NCBI GenBank assembly: GCA_000721275.1
Contig: JOFO01000066.1
Coordinates: forward strand, 1 to 28,946
Source of the DNA: Microtetraspora glauca
Lineage (GTDB): Bacteria > Actinomycetota > Actinomycetes > Streptomycetales > Streptomycetaceae
Length of the DNA: 28,946 bases
Reading direction: 5' to 3'
Part shown: positions 1-6,434 of the stretch, piece by piece
How positions within the stretch are numbered: position 1 is the stretch's first letter
Layout: each line of letters begins with the position of its first letter
Position numbers and translations under genes: made by a program
The notes under the pieces: generated by a model
Seen by the model: the letters and a program-made list of their open reading frames with translations, nothing else
The model's database searches: none
What the model was told of the DNA's origin: nothing

Positions 1-94
1 ACGGAGCGATCTTCGCGTCCGCCAGCGCACGCACCGACTCCCGGAGCATCTCGTGCTCCTCGGAGGTCCGGTACAGGTCGAAGTCCTTGCCCAT
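1..94 (-). CDS. Acyl-CoA dehydrogenase, N-terminal fragment
   Basis: Only the first 31 codons are inside the window; the gene runs off the left edge. The translation begins MGKDFDLYRTSEEHEMLRES, followed by an alanine-rich helix ending in AKIAP. This is the typical first helix of acyl-CoA dehydrogenases, where a DFDLYR..EEHxMLRESVR pattern precedes the FAD-binding N-terminal domain. Such enzymes make the alpha,beta double bond in acyl-CoA using FAD. The ATG start is supported by an AGGGAG ribosome site about nine bases upstream on the minus strand. The catalytic Glu and chain-length determinants are outside the window, so substrate cannot be judged. It faces away from the GBL receptor gene and has its own upstream palindrome. 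Confidence 0.8.
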   Translation of the reverse strand, partial: MGKDFDLYRTSEEHEMLRESVRALADAKIAP

Positions 95-165
95 GCTCTC
101 GAGCTCCCTGGAAATGCTTGTGGCACCTGGTCTGTGGCACCCGGGGAACACCCGCGGCACCGCGT

Positions 166-205
166 ATGGCACTGAGTACCCTCAGCAAAACACACTCAGT
201 GCCAT
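166..205. promoter_or_regulatory. Perfect 12-bp inverted repeat upstream of the acyl-CoA dehydrogenase gene
   Basis: ATGGCACTGAGT (166-177) and its exact reverse complement ACTCAGTGCCAT (194-205) are separated by 16 bases. The element lies about 70-110 bases upstream of the start at 94. A weak minus-strand promoter (TTTGCT, 17 bases, TACGCG) would sit across the spacer and proximal arm. Two direct copies of TGTGGCACC (119-127 and 133-141) lie between it and the start codon and share the GGCAC core. The likely role is an operator for a dimeric repressor; the regulator is not identified. Confidence 0.5.
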
Positions 206-213
206 GACGCCAG

Positions 214-246
214 AGCGCCCCGACGGCGGAGTGCCGTCGGGGCGCT
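214..246 (-). terminator. Terminator hairpin after the GBL receptor gene
   Basis: A perfect 14-bp stem (214-227 with 233-246) has a five-base loop. It lies 28 bases beyond the minus-strand stop at 274. There is no U-tract, as is common for Streptomyces terminators. It also separates the receptor transcript from the acyl-CoA dehydrogenase promoter region. Confidence 0.7.
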
Positions 247-273
247 GTATGAGACCGCTCGGTTTGTTTCCCG

Positions 274-954
274 CTAACTCTCCGCATCCGCCAGGTCGGT
301 CTCCTCGCGCAGGCGGCGGGACTCCTCGTACGCCGACGCGAGGTACTTCGCACGCTCCGGCGACAGATCGAGGCCGGTCAGCACCGCGGGGGTGCTGATG
401 CTCGGCAGCACGTGCTGGAGCAGGACGACGACACGGTGCGTCAGGTCGTCGCGTCCGCAAACCACCTGCGACATGGTCTGGATGCCGGCGAACGCGCCGG
501 AGAAGAGTTCCGCCGTGTCCACCACGTTGACGTGGGGCAGGATCTCGCCCCGCGCCTTGGCGACGGTGAGGGCCTCGGCCACCTGGTCCACCCACGCCTG
601 GAACGGCGCCGCGCGGTCCACGCCCGTGGCGCCGCTGTCGAGGGCGAGCGCCACGCTCGCCTGGACCAGCGGATCGGTCTGCAGCCGGTGGGCCAGGAGG
701 AAGCCCTGGTCCACCAGCTCCTGGAGCTTCACGTCCTGCGGTGTCAGGGGCTCGTCGAGCAGCTGCGCGTTCAGCACCCCGACGGCGAGGTCTTCCTTGG
801 AAGCAAAGTGGAAATACAGCGCTCCCTTGGTCACTCCGGCGCGCGCCAGGATTTCCCCGATCGTCGCCCGCTCGTAACCGCGCTCGGCGAAGACGGCCGC
901 CGCCGAATCGAGGATGATCCGGCGGGTCCTGATCGCGCGCGCTTGCTGCGCCAA
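274..954 (-). CDS. scbR: Gamma-butyrolactone receptor (ScbR/ArpA-type TetR repressor)
   Basis: The protein has 226 residues, the usual length for ArpA/ScbR/CprB receptors. The N-terminal TetR helix-turn-helix carries the family signature RAIRTRRIILDSAA, then TIGEILARAGVTKGALYFHF. The ligand domain keeps the tryptophan in APFQAW that corresponds to the conserved ligand-pocket Trp of CprB-type receptors, and ends with the LDLSPERAKYLAS motif of this family. I count about 30 acidic against 21 Lys/Arg residues; an acidic pI is typical of true receptors, not pseudo-receptors. The start is a TTG (954-952) chosen because a perfect AGGAGG lies four bases upstream and the protein then begins AQQARAIRTR, like ScbR. 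A longer frame with an upstream ATG at 1083 would run through the promoter region. It is divergent from afsA and is expected to repress it, and itself, until a butyrolactone binds. Confidence 0.92.
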   Translation of the reverse strand: MAQQARAIRTRRIILDSAAAVFAERGYERATIGEILARAGVTKGALYFHFASKEDLAVGVLNAQLLDEPLTPQDVKLQELVDQGFLLAHRLQTDPLVQASVALALDSGATGVDRAAPFQAWVDQVAEALTVAKARGEILPHVNVVDTAELFSGAFAGIQTMSQVVCGRDDLTHRVVVLLQHVLPSISTPAVLTGLDLSPERAKYLASAYEESRRLREETDLADAES

Positions 955-1003
955 GGTGCCTCCTGCTGTCTCGCTGTCCGTGCTCACCCTGTGACGTGAA
1001 GCA

Positions 1004-1033
1004 TTGAAAAGAAAACCGTACTGTACGTATTCT
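1004..1033 (+). promoter_or_regulatory. afsA promoter overlapped by an ARE-like receptor operator
   Basis: A -35 TTGAAA (1004-1009), an 18-base spacer and a -10 TATTCT (1028-1033) point at the afsA start at 1082. The 24-base segment 1010-1033 is an imperfect dyad whose outer arms AGAAAAC and GTATTCT match at six of seven positions, and it includes a perfect CGTAC-T-GTACG core (1017-1027). The minus-strand half contains CGGTTTT, close to the CGGT(A/T) core described for ArpA/ScbR autoregulatory elements. Binding here would block RNA polymerase at afsA directly. The operator match is by eye. Confidence 0.6.
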
Positions 1034-1081
1034 ACGCGCGACCTAACTCGGCGGACCTCGACGGGAAATGCAAGGGGAGTC

Positions 1082-2026
1082 ATGGACCAGAACCTTCAAG
1101 GACTGTCAACTCCCGTACCCGCAGAGTTCGTTCACCGAGCCAATCCCGCCGACATCTTGCCGACGGGATGGACGCGCAGTGCGGAGAACCGATTCTCCAT
1201 AACCGCACGCTGGCCCGCGGAGCACCCCTTCTTCGTACCGCATGCCGGCGACCACCACGACCCGCTCCTGGTCGCCGAGACCATGAGACAGGCAACGATG
1301 CTGGTCAGCCACGCGGAATTCGGTGTTCCGGAGGACGATCAGTTCGTCATGTGGGACCTCTCCTACGACGCCGTCGCCGAGGAGATGACCCGTGACGGCG
1401 GCCCGGCGGAGATATCCGTCGACCTGCTCTGCTCGGACGTCAAGACCCGGGGCCGGGGACTGCGCGAGATGCGCACCACCCTCGTCCTCAGCCGCGACGG
1501 CCGCCGCCTCGCCTCCGGCGGCGGCGGCATCACCTGCACCTCCGCCGCCGCGTACCGCAGGATGCGCGGCGACCGCATGGCCGCCGCGAGCCGCCCGGTG
1601 CCGCTGCTGCCCGCCGTGGACCCGCGGACCGTCGGCCGCGACCGCGAGAAGGACGTCGTGCTCGCCCCCGGCGGCACCGAGGGCCGCTGGCGGCTGCGGG
1701 TGGACACCACCCACCCCACCCTCTTCCGGCGCGCCAACGACCACGTGCCCGGGATGCTGCTCCTCGAAGCCGCCCGCCAGGCCGCCGCGGCCGCCACCGG
1801 CGACCCGGGCCTGCTGCCCGTCGGCCTCGACGCCCGCTTCCACCGCTACGTGGAGCTGGACGAGCCCTGCTGGATCGAGGCCGAGGTCCTGACCGGCCTC
1901 CACCGCGCCGGCGTCACGGTCCAGGTCCTCGCCCACCAGGGCGGCACGGCGGTCCTCGACTGCACCCTCACCTCCCCGCAGCGGATTCCGGCGGCCCCCC
2001 GCGTCCCCGCCCTCCAGGCCGGCTGA
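1082..2026 (+). CDS. afsA: AfsA-type gamma-butyrolactone synthase
   Basis: The protein has 314 residues, as in ScbA. Two hot-dog-like A-factor repeats are visible. The first contains VHRANPADILPTGW, then HPFF...DHHDPLLVAETMRQ (Glu66, Arg69). The second contains HPTLF...DHVPGMLLLEAARQ (Glu229, Arg232). The shared HP..F...DH.P..LL.E..RQ pattern shows the internal duplication known in the family. AfsA proteins join a beta-ketoacyl-ACP to dihydroxyacetone phosphate, the committed step of butyrolactone autoinducer synthesis. The ATG is preceded by AAGGGGAG at five bases; an upstream TTG in frame lies inside the promoter and is rejected. The divergent receptor gene and the two downstream reductase-fold genes complete a typical signalling locus. 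The acyl chain of the product cannot be predicted from sequence. Confidence 0.93.
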   Translation: MDQNLQGLSTPVPAEFVHRANPADILPTGWTRSAENRFSITARWPAEHPFFVPHAGDHHDPLLVAETMRQATMLVSHAEFGVPEDDQFVMWDLSYDAVAEEMTRDGGPAEISVDLLCSDVKTRGRGLREMRTTLVLSRDGRRLASGGGGITCTSAAAYRRMRGDRMAAASRPVPLLPAVDPRTVGRDREKDVVLAPGGTEGRWRLRVDTTHPTLFRRANDHVPGMLLLEAARQAAAAATGDPGLLPVGLDARFHRYVELDEPCWIEAEVLTGLHRAGVTVQVLAHQGGTAVLDCTLTSPQRIPAAPRVPALQAG

Positions 2027-2073
2027 CCGCCCGCCGCCGCACCCCGCTCCACCCGCACCGACCGGAAGATCCC

Positions 2074-3045
2074 ATGGGAACCCGCATCCTCGTCACCGGC
2101 GCCACCGGCTTCATCGGCGGCCGGGTCGCCGCCGCCGCGGCGGCGCACCCGGACCTCGCCCAGGTGCGCCTGCTCGTCCGGGACGCGGACGCCACGGCCG
2201 CCGCCCTCCCGGACGCACCGCCGGCCGGCGGACCCGTCGTCGAGACCGTCCAGGGCGACCTCCGGGACCCCGCGAGCCTGCGCCGCGCCTGCGACGGGAT
2301 CGACGCCGTCGTCCACTGCGCCTCCGCGATCGGCGGCCCCGAGGACCTGCTGCGCGCCGTCAACGAGCACGGCGCCCGCGACCTCGCCGACGCCGCCGCC
2401 CGCGCCGGCGCCGGCCGGATCGTCTCCCTCAGCACCGCCTCCGTGCACGGCCGCGGCCCCTTCCGCGCCGCCGCCCCCGACACCCTCCCGCTCGCGCCCG
2501 GCTCGGCGACCAGCCGGACCCGGGCCGCCGGCGAGCGGTACGTCCTCGACGCCGGCGGCACCGTGCTCCGGCCGCACCTCGTCTACGGCACCGGCGACCG
2601 GCAGGTCGTCCCCGGCCTCCTGACGCTGCTCGCCGCCCTGCCCGGGCCGCTCGCCGACGCCGGTTCGCTGCACTCGATGGTCGAGGTGGACAGCCTGGCG
2701 GGCGCCCTGCTGGGCGCGGCCCTCTCCCCGGCGACCCGGCCCGGCGCGTACCTCGTCTCCCACCCCGACCCGGTCTCCGAGGCCGAACTCCTCGCCGCCG
2801 TCACCCCCCTGCTGCCGGAGCGGGTGCGCGACGCGTGGGGCCCGGCCGTGGACCCCGCCGAGGCCCGCGCGCTCCTCGCCGGGAACCCGCTCGCCGCCCA
2901 CCACCTGGAGCTGTTCGCCGCCGACCACTGGTTCGCCGACGAACGCCCCTGGACCGACTTCGGCCGCGGCCCGGGCCCCGCCTTCACCGCCGCGTTCCCC
3001 CGCCACCTGCCCTGGTACCGGCGGCTGCTCGCCGCCCGCGGCTGA
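2074..3045 (+). CDS. NAD-dependent epimerase/dehydratase-fold protein of the GBL locus
   Basis: The protein has 323 residues and an extended-SDR Rossmann fold. The dinucleotide-binding loop is GATGFIGG at residues 9-16, with GDLRDPASL for the adenine side and VHCASAIGG after beta-4. The serine strand reads VSLSTASVHGRG. Where the YxxxK dyad normally follows, the sequence reads SRTRAAGER, so both the catalytic tyrosine and lysine appear replaced. The downstream RPHLVYGTGDRQVVP segment is typical of the family. It starts 47 bases after afsA with GGAAG upstream of the ATG and is probably co-transcribed. A role in reducing the butenolide intermediate or tailoring the signal is plausible from position but not shown. 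The missing dyad suggests altered chemistry or a binding role. Confidence 0.75.
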   Translation: MGTRILVTGATGFIGGRVAAAAAAHPDLAQVRLLVRDADATAAALPDAPPAGGPVVETVQGDLRDPASLRRACDGIDAVVHCASAIGGPEDLLRAVNEHGARDLADAAARAGAGRIVSLSTASVHGRGPFRAAAPDTLPLAPGSATSRTRAAGERYVLDAGGTVLRPHLVYGTGDRQVVPGLLTLLAALPGPLADAGSLHSMVEVDSLAGALLGAALSPATRPGAYLVSHPDPVSEAELLAAVTPLLPERVRDAWGPAVDPAEARALLAGNPLAAHHLELFAADHWFADERPWTDFGRGPGPAFTAAFPRHLPWYRRLLAARG

Positions 3046-3123
3046 CCCGGCACGACCCTGCCCGCGCGGGGCCCGTACAGTCGCACCGCACACGACCCAC
3101 CGCACGAGGCAGGACCCCTCCCC

Positions 3124-3888
3124 ATGGCCCGACTGGCAGGCAGGACCGCGATCGTCACCGGAGCGAGCCGGGGCATCGGGCGCGGCATCGCCGAGCGGCT
3201 CGGCCGCGACGGCGCCCTCGTCGCGGTCCACTACGGCAGCGACGAGACCGCCGCCGCCGCGACCGTGGCCGCCGTCGCCGCGGAGGGCGGCCGGGCCTTC
3301 TCCTTCCGCGCCGCACTGGACCGCCCCGACGCCGTCGACACCTTCTACGCGGAGCTCGACCGGGGTCTCGCCGCCGCCGGCGCGGGACCGGAGATCGACA
3401 TCCTGGTCAACAACGCCGGCGCGAGCGGCTCCGGCCGGCTCCACCAGCTCAGCCCCGAGGTCTTCGACCGGCTCTTCGCGGTGAACGTGAAGGCCCCGCT
3501 CTTCCTCGTCCAGCGCGGCCTCGACCGCTTCCGCGACGGCGGCCGGATCGTGAACATCTCCTCGCTCACCTCCCGGCACGCCTACCCGGAGTCCGTCACC
3601 TACGCCATGACCAAGGGCGCCCTCGACACCATGACCCTGGCCCTCGCCAAGGAACTGGGCCCGCGCGGCATCACCGTCAACACGGTCGCCCCCGGCTTCG
3701 TCGCCACCGACATGAACGCCCGCCTCCGCGCCACCCCCGAGGCCGCCGCCGCGCTCGCCGCGCACGCGGCCCTCGGCCGGATCGGGACCCCGGAGGACAT
3801 CGCGGACGTCGTCGCCTTCCTCGTCTCCGACGACGCCCGCTGGGTCACCGGCCAGTACCTGGCGGCCGGGGGAGGATCCGGGCTCTGA
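3124..3888 (+). CDS. Short-chain dehydrogenase/reductase, 3-oxoacyl reductase type
   Basis: The protein has 254 residues, a classical SDR. The cofactor loop TGASRGIG is at residues 12-19, NNAGASG follows beta-4, and the active site is intact with NISSLTS and YAMTK. The C-terminus has PGFVATDMN and the usual GRIGTPEDIADVVAFLVSDD and TGQYLAAGGG segments. It resembles FabG-type ketoreductases. In other GBL loci a reductase of this class (ScbB type) reduces the 6-keto group of the dehydro-signal, which is the natural inference here. It lies 78 bases after the epimerase gene. A TACAGT hexamer at 3076-3081 could be a -10 box for separate transcription. It ends 15 bases from the convergent sensor-kinase stop. 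Confidence 0.82.
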   Translation: MARLAGRTAIVTGASRGIGRGIAERLGRDGALVAVHYGSDETAAAATVAAVAAEGGRAFSFRAALDRPDAVDTFYAELDRGLAAAGAGPEIDILVNNAGASGSGRLHQLSPEVFDRLFAVNVKAPLFLVQRGLDRFRDGGRIVNISSLTSRHAYPESVTYAMTKGALDTMTLALAKELGPRGITVNTVAPGFVATDMNARLRATPEAAAALAAHAALGRIGTPEDIADVVAFLVSDDARWVTGQYLAAGGGSGL

Positions 3889-3889
3889 G

Positions 3890-3901
3890 GCGGGGCCCCG
3901 C
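3890..3901. terminator. Short GC palindrome between convergent genes
   Basis: The 12-base palindrome GCGGGGCCCCGC fills the 15-base gap between the SDR stop and the kinase stop. It has no real loop, so it is only a weak candidate for a shared terminator. Confidence 0.25.
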
Positions 3902-3903
3902 GT

Positions 3904-5214
3904 CTAGGCGGCGGGCAGGGGGACGGACGCGGAGAGGACCGTGCCCTCGCCGGGGGCCGATTCGACGGTGAGGGTGCCGCCGAGCTGGTCGGTGCGGGTG
4001 CGGATGGCCGGCAGGCCGTGGCCGCGGACGCCGTCGCCGGTGCCGACGGCCGCCGGGTCGAAGCCGCGGCCGTCGTCGGCCACGTCGAGGACCACCTGGT
4101 CGTCGAGGTACGTGAGGGTGAGCGCGGCGGTACGGGCGTCCGCGTGCTCCCGTACGTTCGCCAGCGCGCCCTGCGCGATCCGCAGCAGCGCCGACTGGAC
4201 CCGGTCGGGCAGCCGGCGCGGCGGCACGCCCTCGATGTGGCAGCGGACCGCGAGCCCCGCCGTGGACTCGCGGCGCGCCAGGGCGCGCAGCGCCTCGTCG
4301 AGGCCGCCGCCTCCGGCGAGGTCGGCGGGGGCCAGGTCGTGGACGAAGCGGCGGGCCTCGGTGAGGTTGTGCTCGGCGATCTCGCCGGCCGCCCGCACGT
4401 GCCGGTGCGCCGTGTCGGGGTCGGTGTGCCAGGTGCGGTCGGCGGCCTGGAGCAGCATCCGCTGGCTGGACAGGCCCTGCGCGAGGGTGTCGTGGATCTC
4501 CATGGAGAGCCGCTGCCGTTCGGCGAGGGTGCCCTCGCGGCGTTCGGTCGCGGCGAGTTCGCGCCGGGTGCGGACGAGGTCCGCGATCAGTTCGCGCTGC
4601 CGCCGGGTCTGCTCGTCCAGGCGGACGAAGACCGCGACGCAGATGGCGGCGATGGCGGGCGGGGCCAGCAGGATGTCGAACTCGAAGCGGCCCGCGAGCC
4701 GCAGCTGGGCGGTGACCGAGACGACGGTGAGCAGCCCGATGAGCACCGCGGCGGCGGGCGGGCGCAGGTTCCGCAGCCCGAGGTAGAAGAGCGGGATCGA
4801 GCACCAGGCGAAGCTGGGGGCGAGCAGCACCAGCGCGATCCAGACGGCGGTGCACGCGCCGAGCCAGAGGAGCCGGCGCCGCCGCTCGTGGCCGATCGCG
4901 GGTTCGGCGACGTACAGCGCGGCGAGCGCGGCGGCGAGGGCGACGACCCAGGGCGCGATCCCGTCGCCGGTGTGCCGCATCAGGAAGCGGGTCAGCGAGG
5001 AGCCGAGCAGCAGGAAGAAGCCCACGTGGAGCAGGACCCGGAACCAGCGCGCCTCCTCGTCGGCCGCCGGATCCGCCACCGCCCCCCGGCCGCCGGCCGG
5101 ACCCGCGGTCCGCGGGCCGCCTGCCGGGCCCGTCGCCGTTCGCGGGCCGCCGGCGGCTCCCGCGCCTCCGGCCGGTCCCGTCGCCGGCTCCGTACCGCCG
5201 TCCCACCGCGCCAT
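3904..5214 (-). CDS. Orphan two-component sensor histidine kinase (HisKA_3 / NarL-partner type)
   Basis: The protein has 436 residues. A Gly/Ala/Pro-rich extension (about 1-55) with near-repeats of GPAGGPRTA is followed by five or six membrane helices (about 58-198), a short coiled linker and the HisKA_3 dimerisation helix with phospho-acceptor His241 in MEIHDTLAQGL. The ATPase part has the N box (GALANVREHA) and the G box (DVADDGRGFD, later GVRGHGLPAI). No periplasmic domain is visible, as in DesK-like membrane sensors. No receiver-domain partner lies within the window. The ATG has GGAGAGG 11 bases upstream, a little far; a GTG at 5079 is an alternative that would remove the low-complexity extension. 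It follows the CorA gene on the same strand by 73 bases. Confidence 0.87.
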   Translation of the reverse strand: MARWDGGTEPATGPAGGAGAAGGPRTATGPAGGPRTAGPAGGRGAVADPAADEEARWFRVLLHVGFFLLLGSSLTRFLMRHTGDGIAPWVVALAAALAALYVAEPAIGHERRRRLLWLGACTAVWIALVLLAPSFAWCSIPLFYLGLRNLRPPAAAVLIGLLTVVSVTAQLRLAGRFEFDILLAPPAIAAICVAVFVRLDEQTRRQRELIADLVRTRRELAATERREGTLAERQRLSMEIHDTLAQGLSSQRMLLQAADRTWHTDPDTAHRHVRAAGEIAEHNLTEARRFVHDLAPADLAGGGGLDEALRALARRESTAGLAVRCHIEGVPPRRLPDRVQSALLRIAQGALANVREHADARTAALTLTYLDDQVVLDVADDGRGFDPAAVGTGDGVRGHGLPAIRTRTDQLGGTLTVESAPGEGTVLSASVPLPAA

Positions 5215-5287
5215 GCCGTGCCGTACCTCTCCGCCCGCTGATCGGATGAACGGAGCAAACCTCTCATATCCGCGGGTCCGGGAGGCG

Positions 5288-6379
5288 CTACAGCCAGCCG
5301 TTGCGCCGGAAGCCGCGGTGGATCGCGTAGCACGCCACCGCGATCACGCCGAGGACCAGCGGATAGCCGTAGGTCCAGCACAGTTCCGGCATGTGGTCGA
5401 AGTTCATGCCGTACACCCCGCACACCATGGTCGGCACGGCGACGATCGCCGCCCACGCGGTGATCTTCCGCATGTCCTCGTTCTGCGCCACCGTGACCTG
5501 CGCCAGATGGGCCTGGAGCACCGAGTCGAGCAGGGTGTCGTACGAGCCGATCTGCTCGGTCACCCGGGCGAGGTGGTCGCTGACGTCGCGGAAGTACGCC
5601 CGGATGTCGGGGTCGACCAGCGGCATCGGCCGGGTGGCGAGCGCCGTCAGCGGGCGGGCGAGCGGGGCGACCGCCCGGCGCAGCTCCAGCAGCTCGCGCT
5701 TGAGCTGGTAGATCCGGCCGGCGTCGCCGCGGTCCGCCTGGGCGGAGAAGACGGTGTTCTCGATCGCGTCGAGGTCGGTCTGGACGGCGTCCGCGACCGC
5801 CAGGTAGTCGTCGACGACGTGGTCCGCCATCGCGTGCAGGACGGCCGAGGGCCCCTTGGCGAGCTGTTCGGGCACCGCCTCCAGCGCCTCGCGCAGCGGG
5901 CCGAGGGATCCGTGCCCGCCGTGCCGGATGGTGAGGACGAAGTCGGGCCCGACGAAGGCCATCAGCTCGCCGGTGTCCACCACCTCGCTGGTGGCGGTCA
6001 GTTCCTCGTGCTCCACGTACCGGACCGTCTTCAGGACGGCGAACAGCACCCCGTCGTACTCCTCGACCTTGGGCCGCTGGTGCGCGTGGACGGCGTCCTC
6101 CACGGCCAGCGGGTGCAGACCGAACAGTTCGGCGAGGCCGGCCAGTTCCTTCTCCTCCGGCTCGTGCAGGCCGATCCACACGAAGCCGTCGCCGCCCCGG
6201 CGCACGTACCGGAGCGCGTCCTCGGCGCTCGCGCCCCGCACCGTGCGCCGCACCCCGTCGACGTACACCACGCAGTTGACGACCGAGCTGCCGAGCGGCG
6301 AGCGGGCGGGGTGGCTGAGGTCCACCCGGCGGCGGTACGTCCGGCGGACGGCGGTGCGCAGGCGCTGCATGACGGACAC
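5288..6379 (-). CDS. corA: CorA-family divalent metal ion channel, first copy
   Basis: The protein has 363 residues. It ends with the two-helix pore module: the GMN signature in VYGMNFDHMPELCW, then a hydrophobic helix and the basic tail HRGFRRNGWL typical of the family. The long cytosolic funnel includes WIGLHEPEEKEL, then HPLAVEDAVHAHQRPKVEEY, which are standard CorA landmarks. CorA pentamers import Mg2+, and some members carry Co2+ or Zn2+. A GTG start (6379) is chosen because AAGGAG lies seven bases upstream; an internal ATG three codons later is a minor alternative. The sensor-kinase gene follows. A second CorA gene of similar length occurs at 22149-23252. Confidence 0.92.
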   Translation of the reverse strand: MSVMQRLRTAVRRTYRRRVDLSHPARSPLGSSVVNCVVYVDGVRRTVRGASAEDALRYVRRGGDGFVWIGLHEPEEKELAGLAELFGLHPLAVEDAVHAHQRPKVEEYDGVLFAVLKTVRYVEHEELTATSEVVDTGELMAFVGPDFVLTIRHGGHGSLGPLREALEAVPEQLAKGPSAVLHAMADHVVDDYLAVADAVQTDLDAIENTVFSAQADRGDAGRIYQLKRELLELRRAVAPLARPLTALATRPMPLVDPDIRAYFRDVSDHLARVTEQIGSYDTLLDSVLQAHLAQVTVAQNEDMRKITAWAAIVAVPTMVCGVYGMNFDHMPELCWTYGYPLVLGVIAVACYAIHRGFRRNGWL

Positions 6380-6434
6380 GGCGGTACTCCTTCGGCGGGC
6401 CGTGGCCCAGTGTGCCACCGGACGGCGCGGAGGA

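Noticed and set aside
1..94. Acyl-CoA oxidase of an avenolide-type signal pathway next to the receptor
   Set aside because: The 31 visible residues look like a common acyl-CoA dehydrogenase, and the partner P450 is absent. The AfsA gene points to a butyrolactone instead.
166..205. CIRCE or HAIR heat-shock operator
   Set aside because: The arms (ATGGCACTGAGT) share only GGCACT-like bases with CIRCE, the spacer is 16 instead of 9, and the neighbour is not a chaperone gene.
3046..3123. Firm separate promoter for the SDR gene
   Set aside because: TACAGT at 3076-3081 is -10-like but no acceptable -35 is found at 16-19 bases, so I kept it as a remark only.
1846..3765. Very long minus-strand open frame opposite the afsA and epimerase genes (639 codons)
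   Set aside because: It is Gly/Ala/Val-rich with no recognisable domain, and mirrors the third-position GC of real genes on the plus strand. The same applies to long frames opposite 17524-19797 and 25529-27100.
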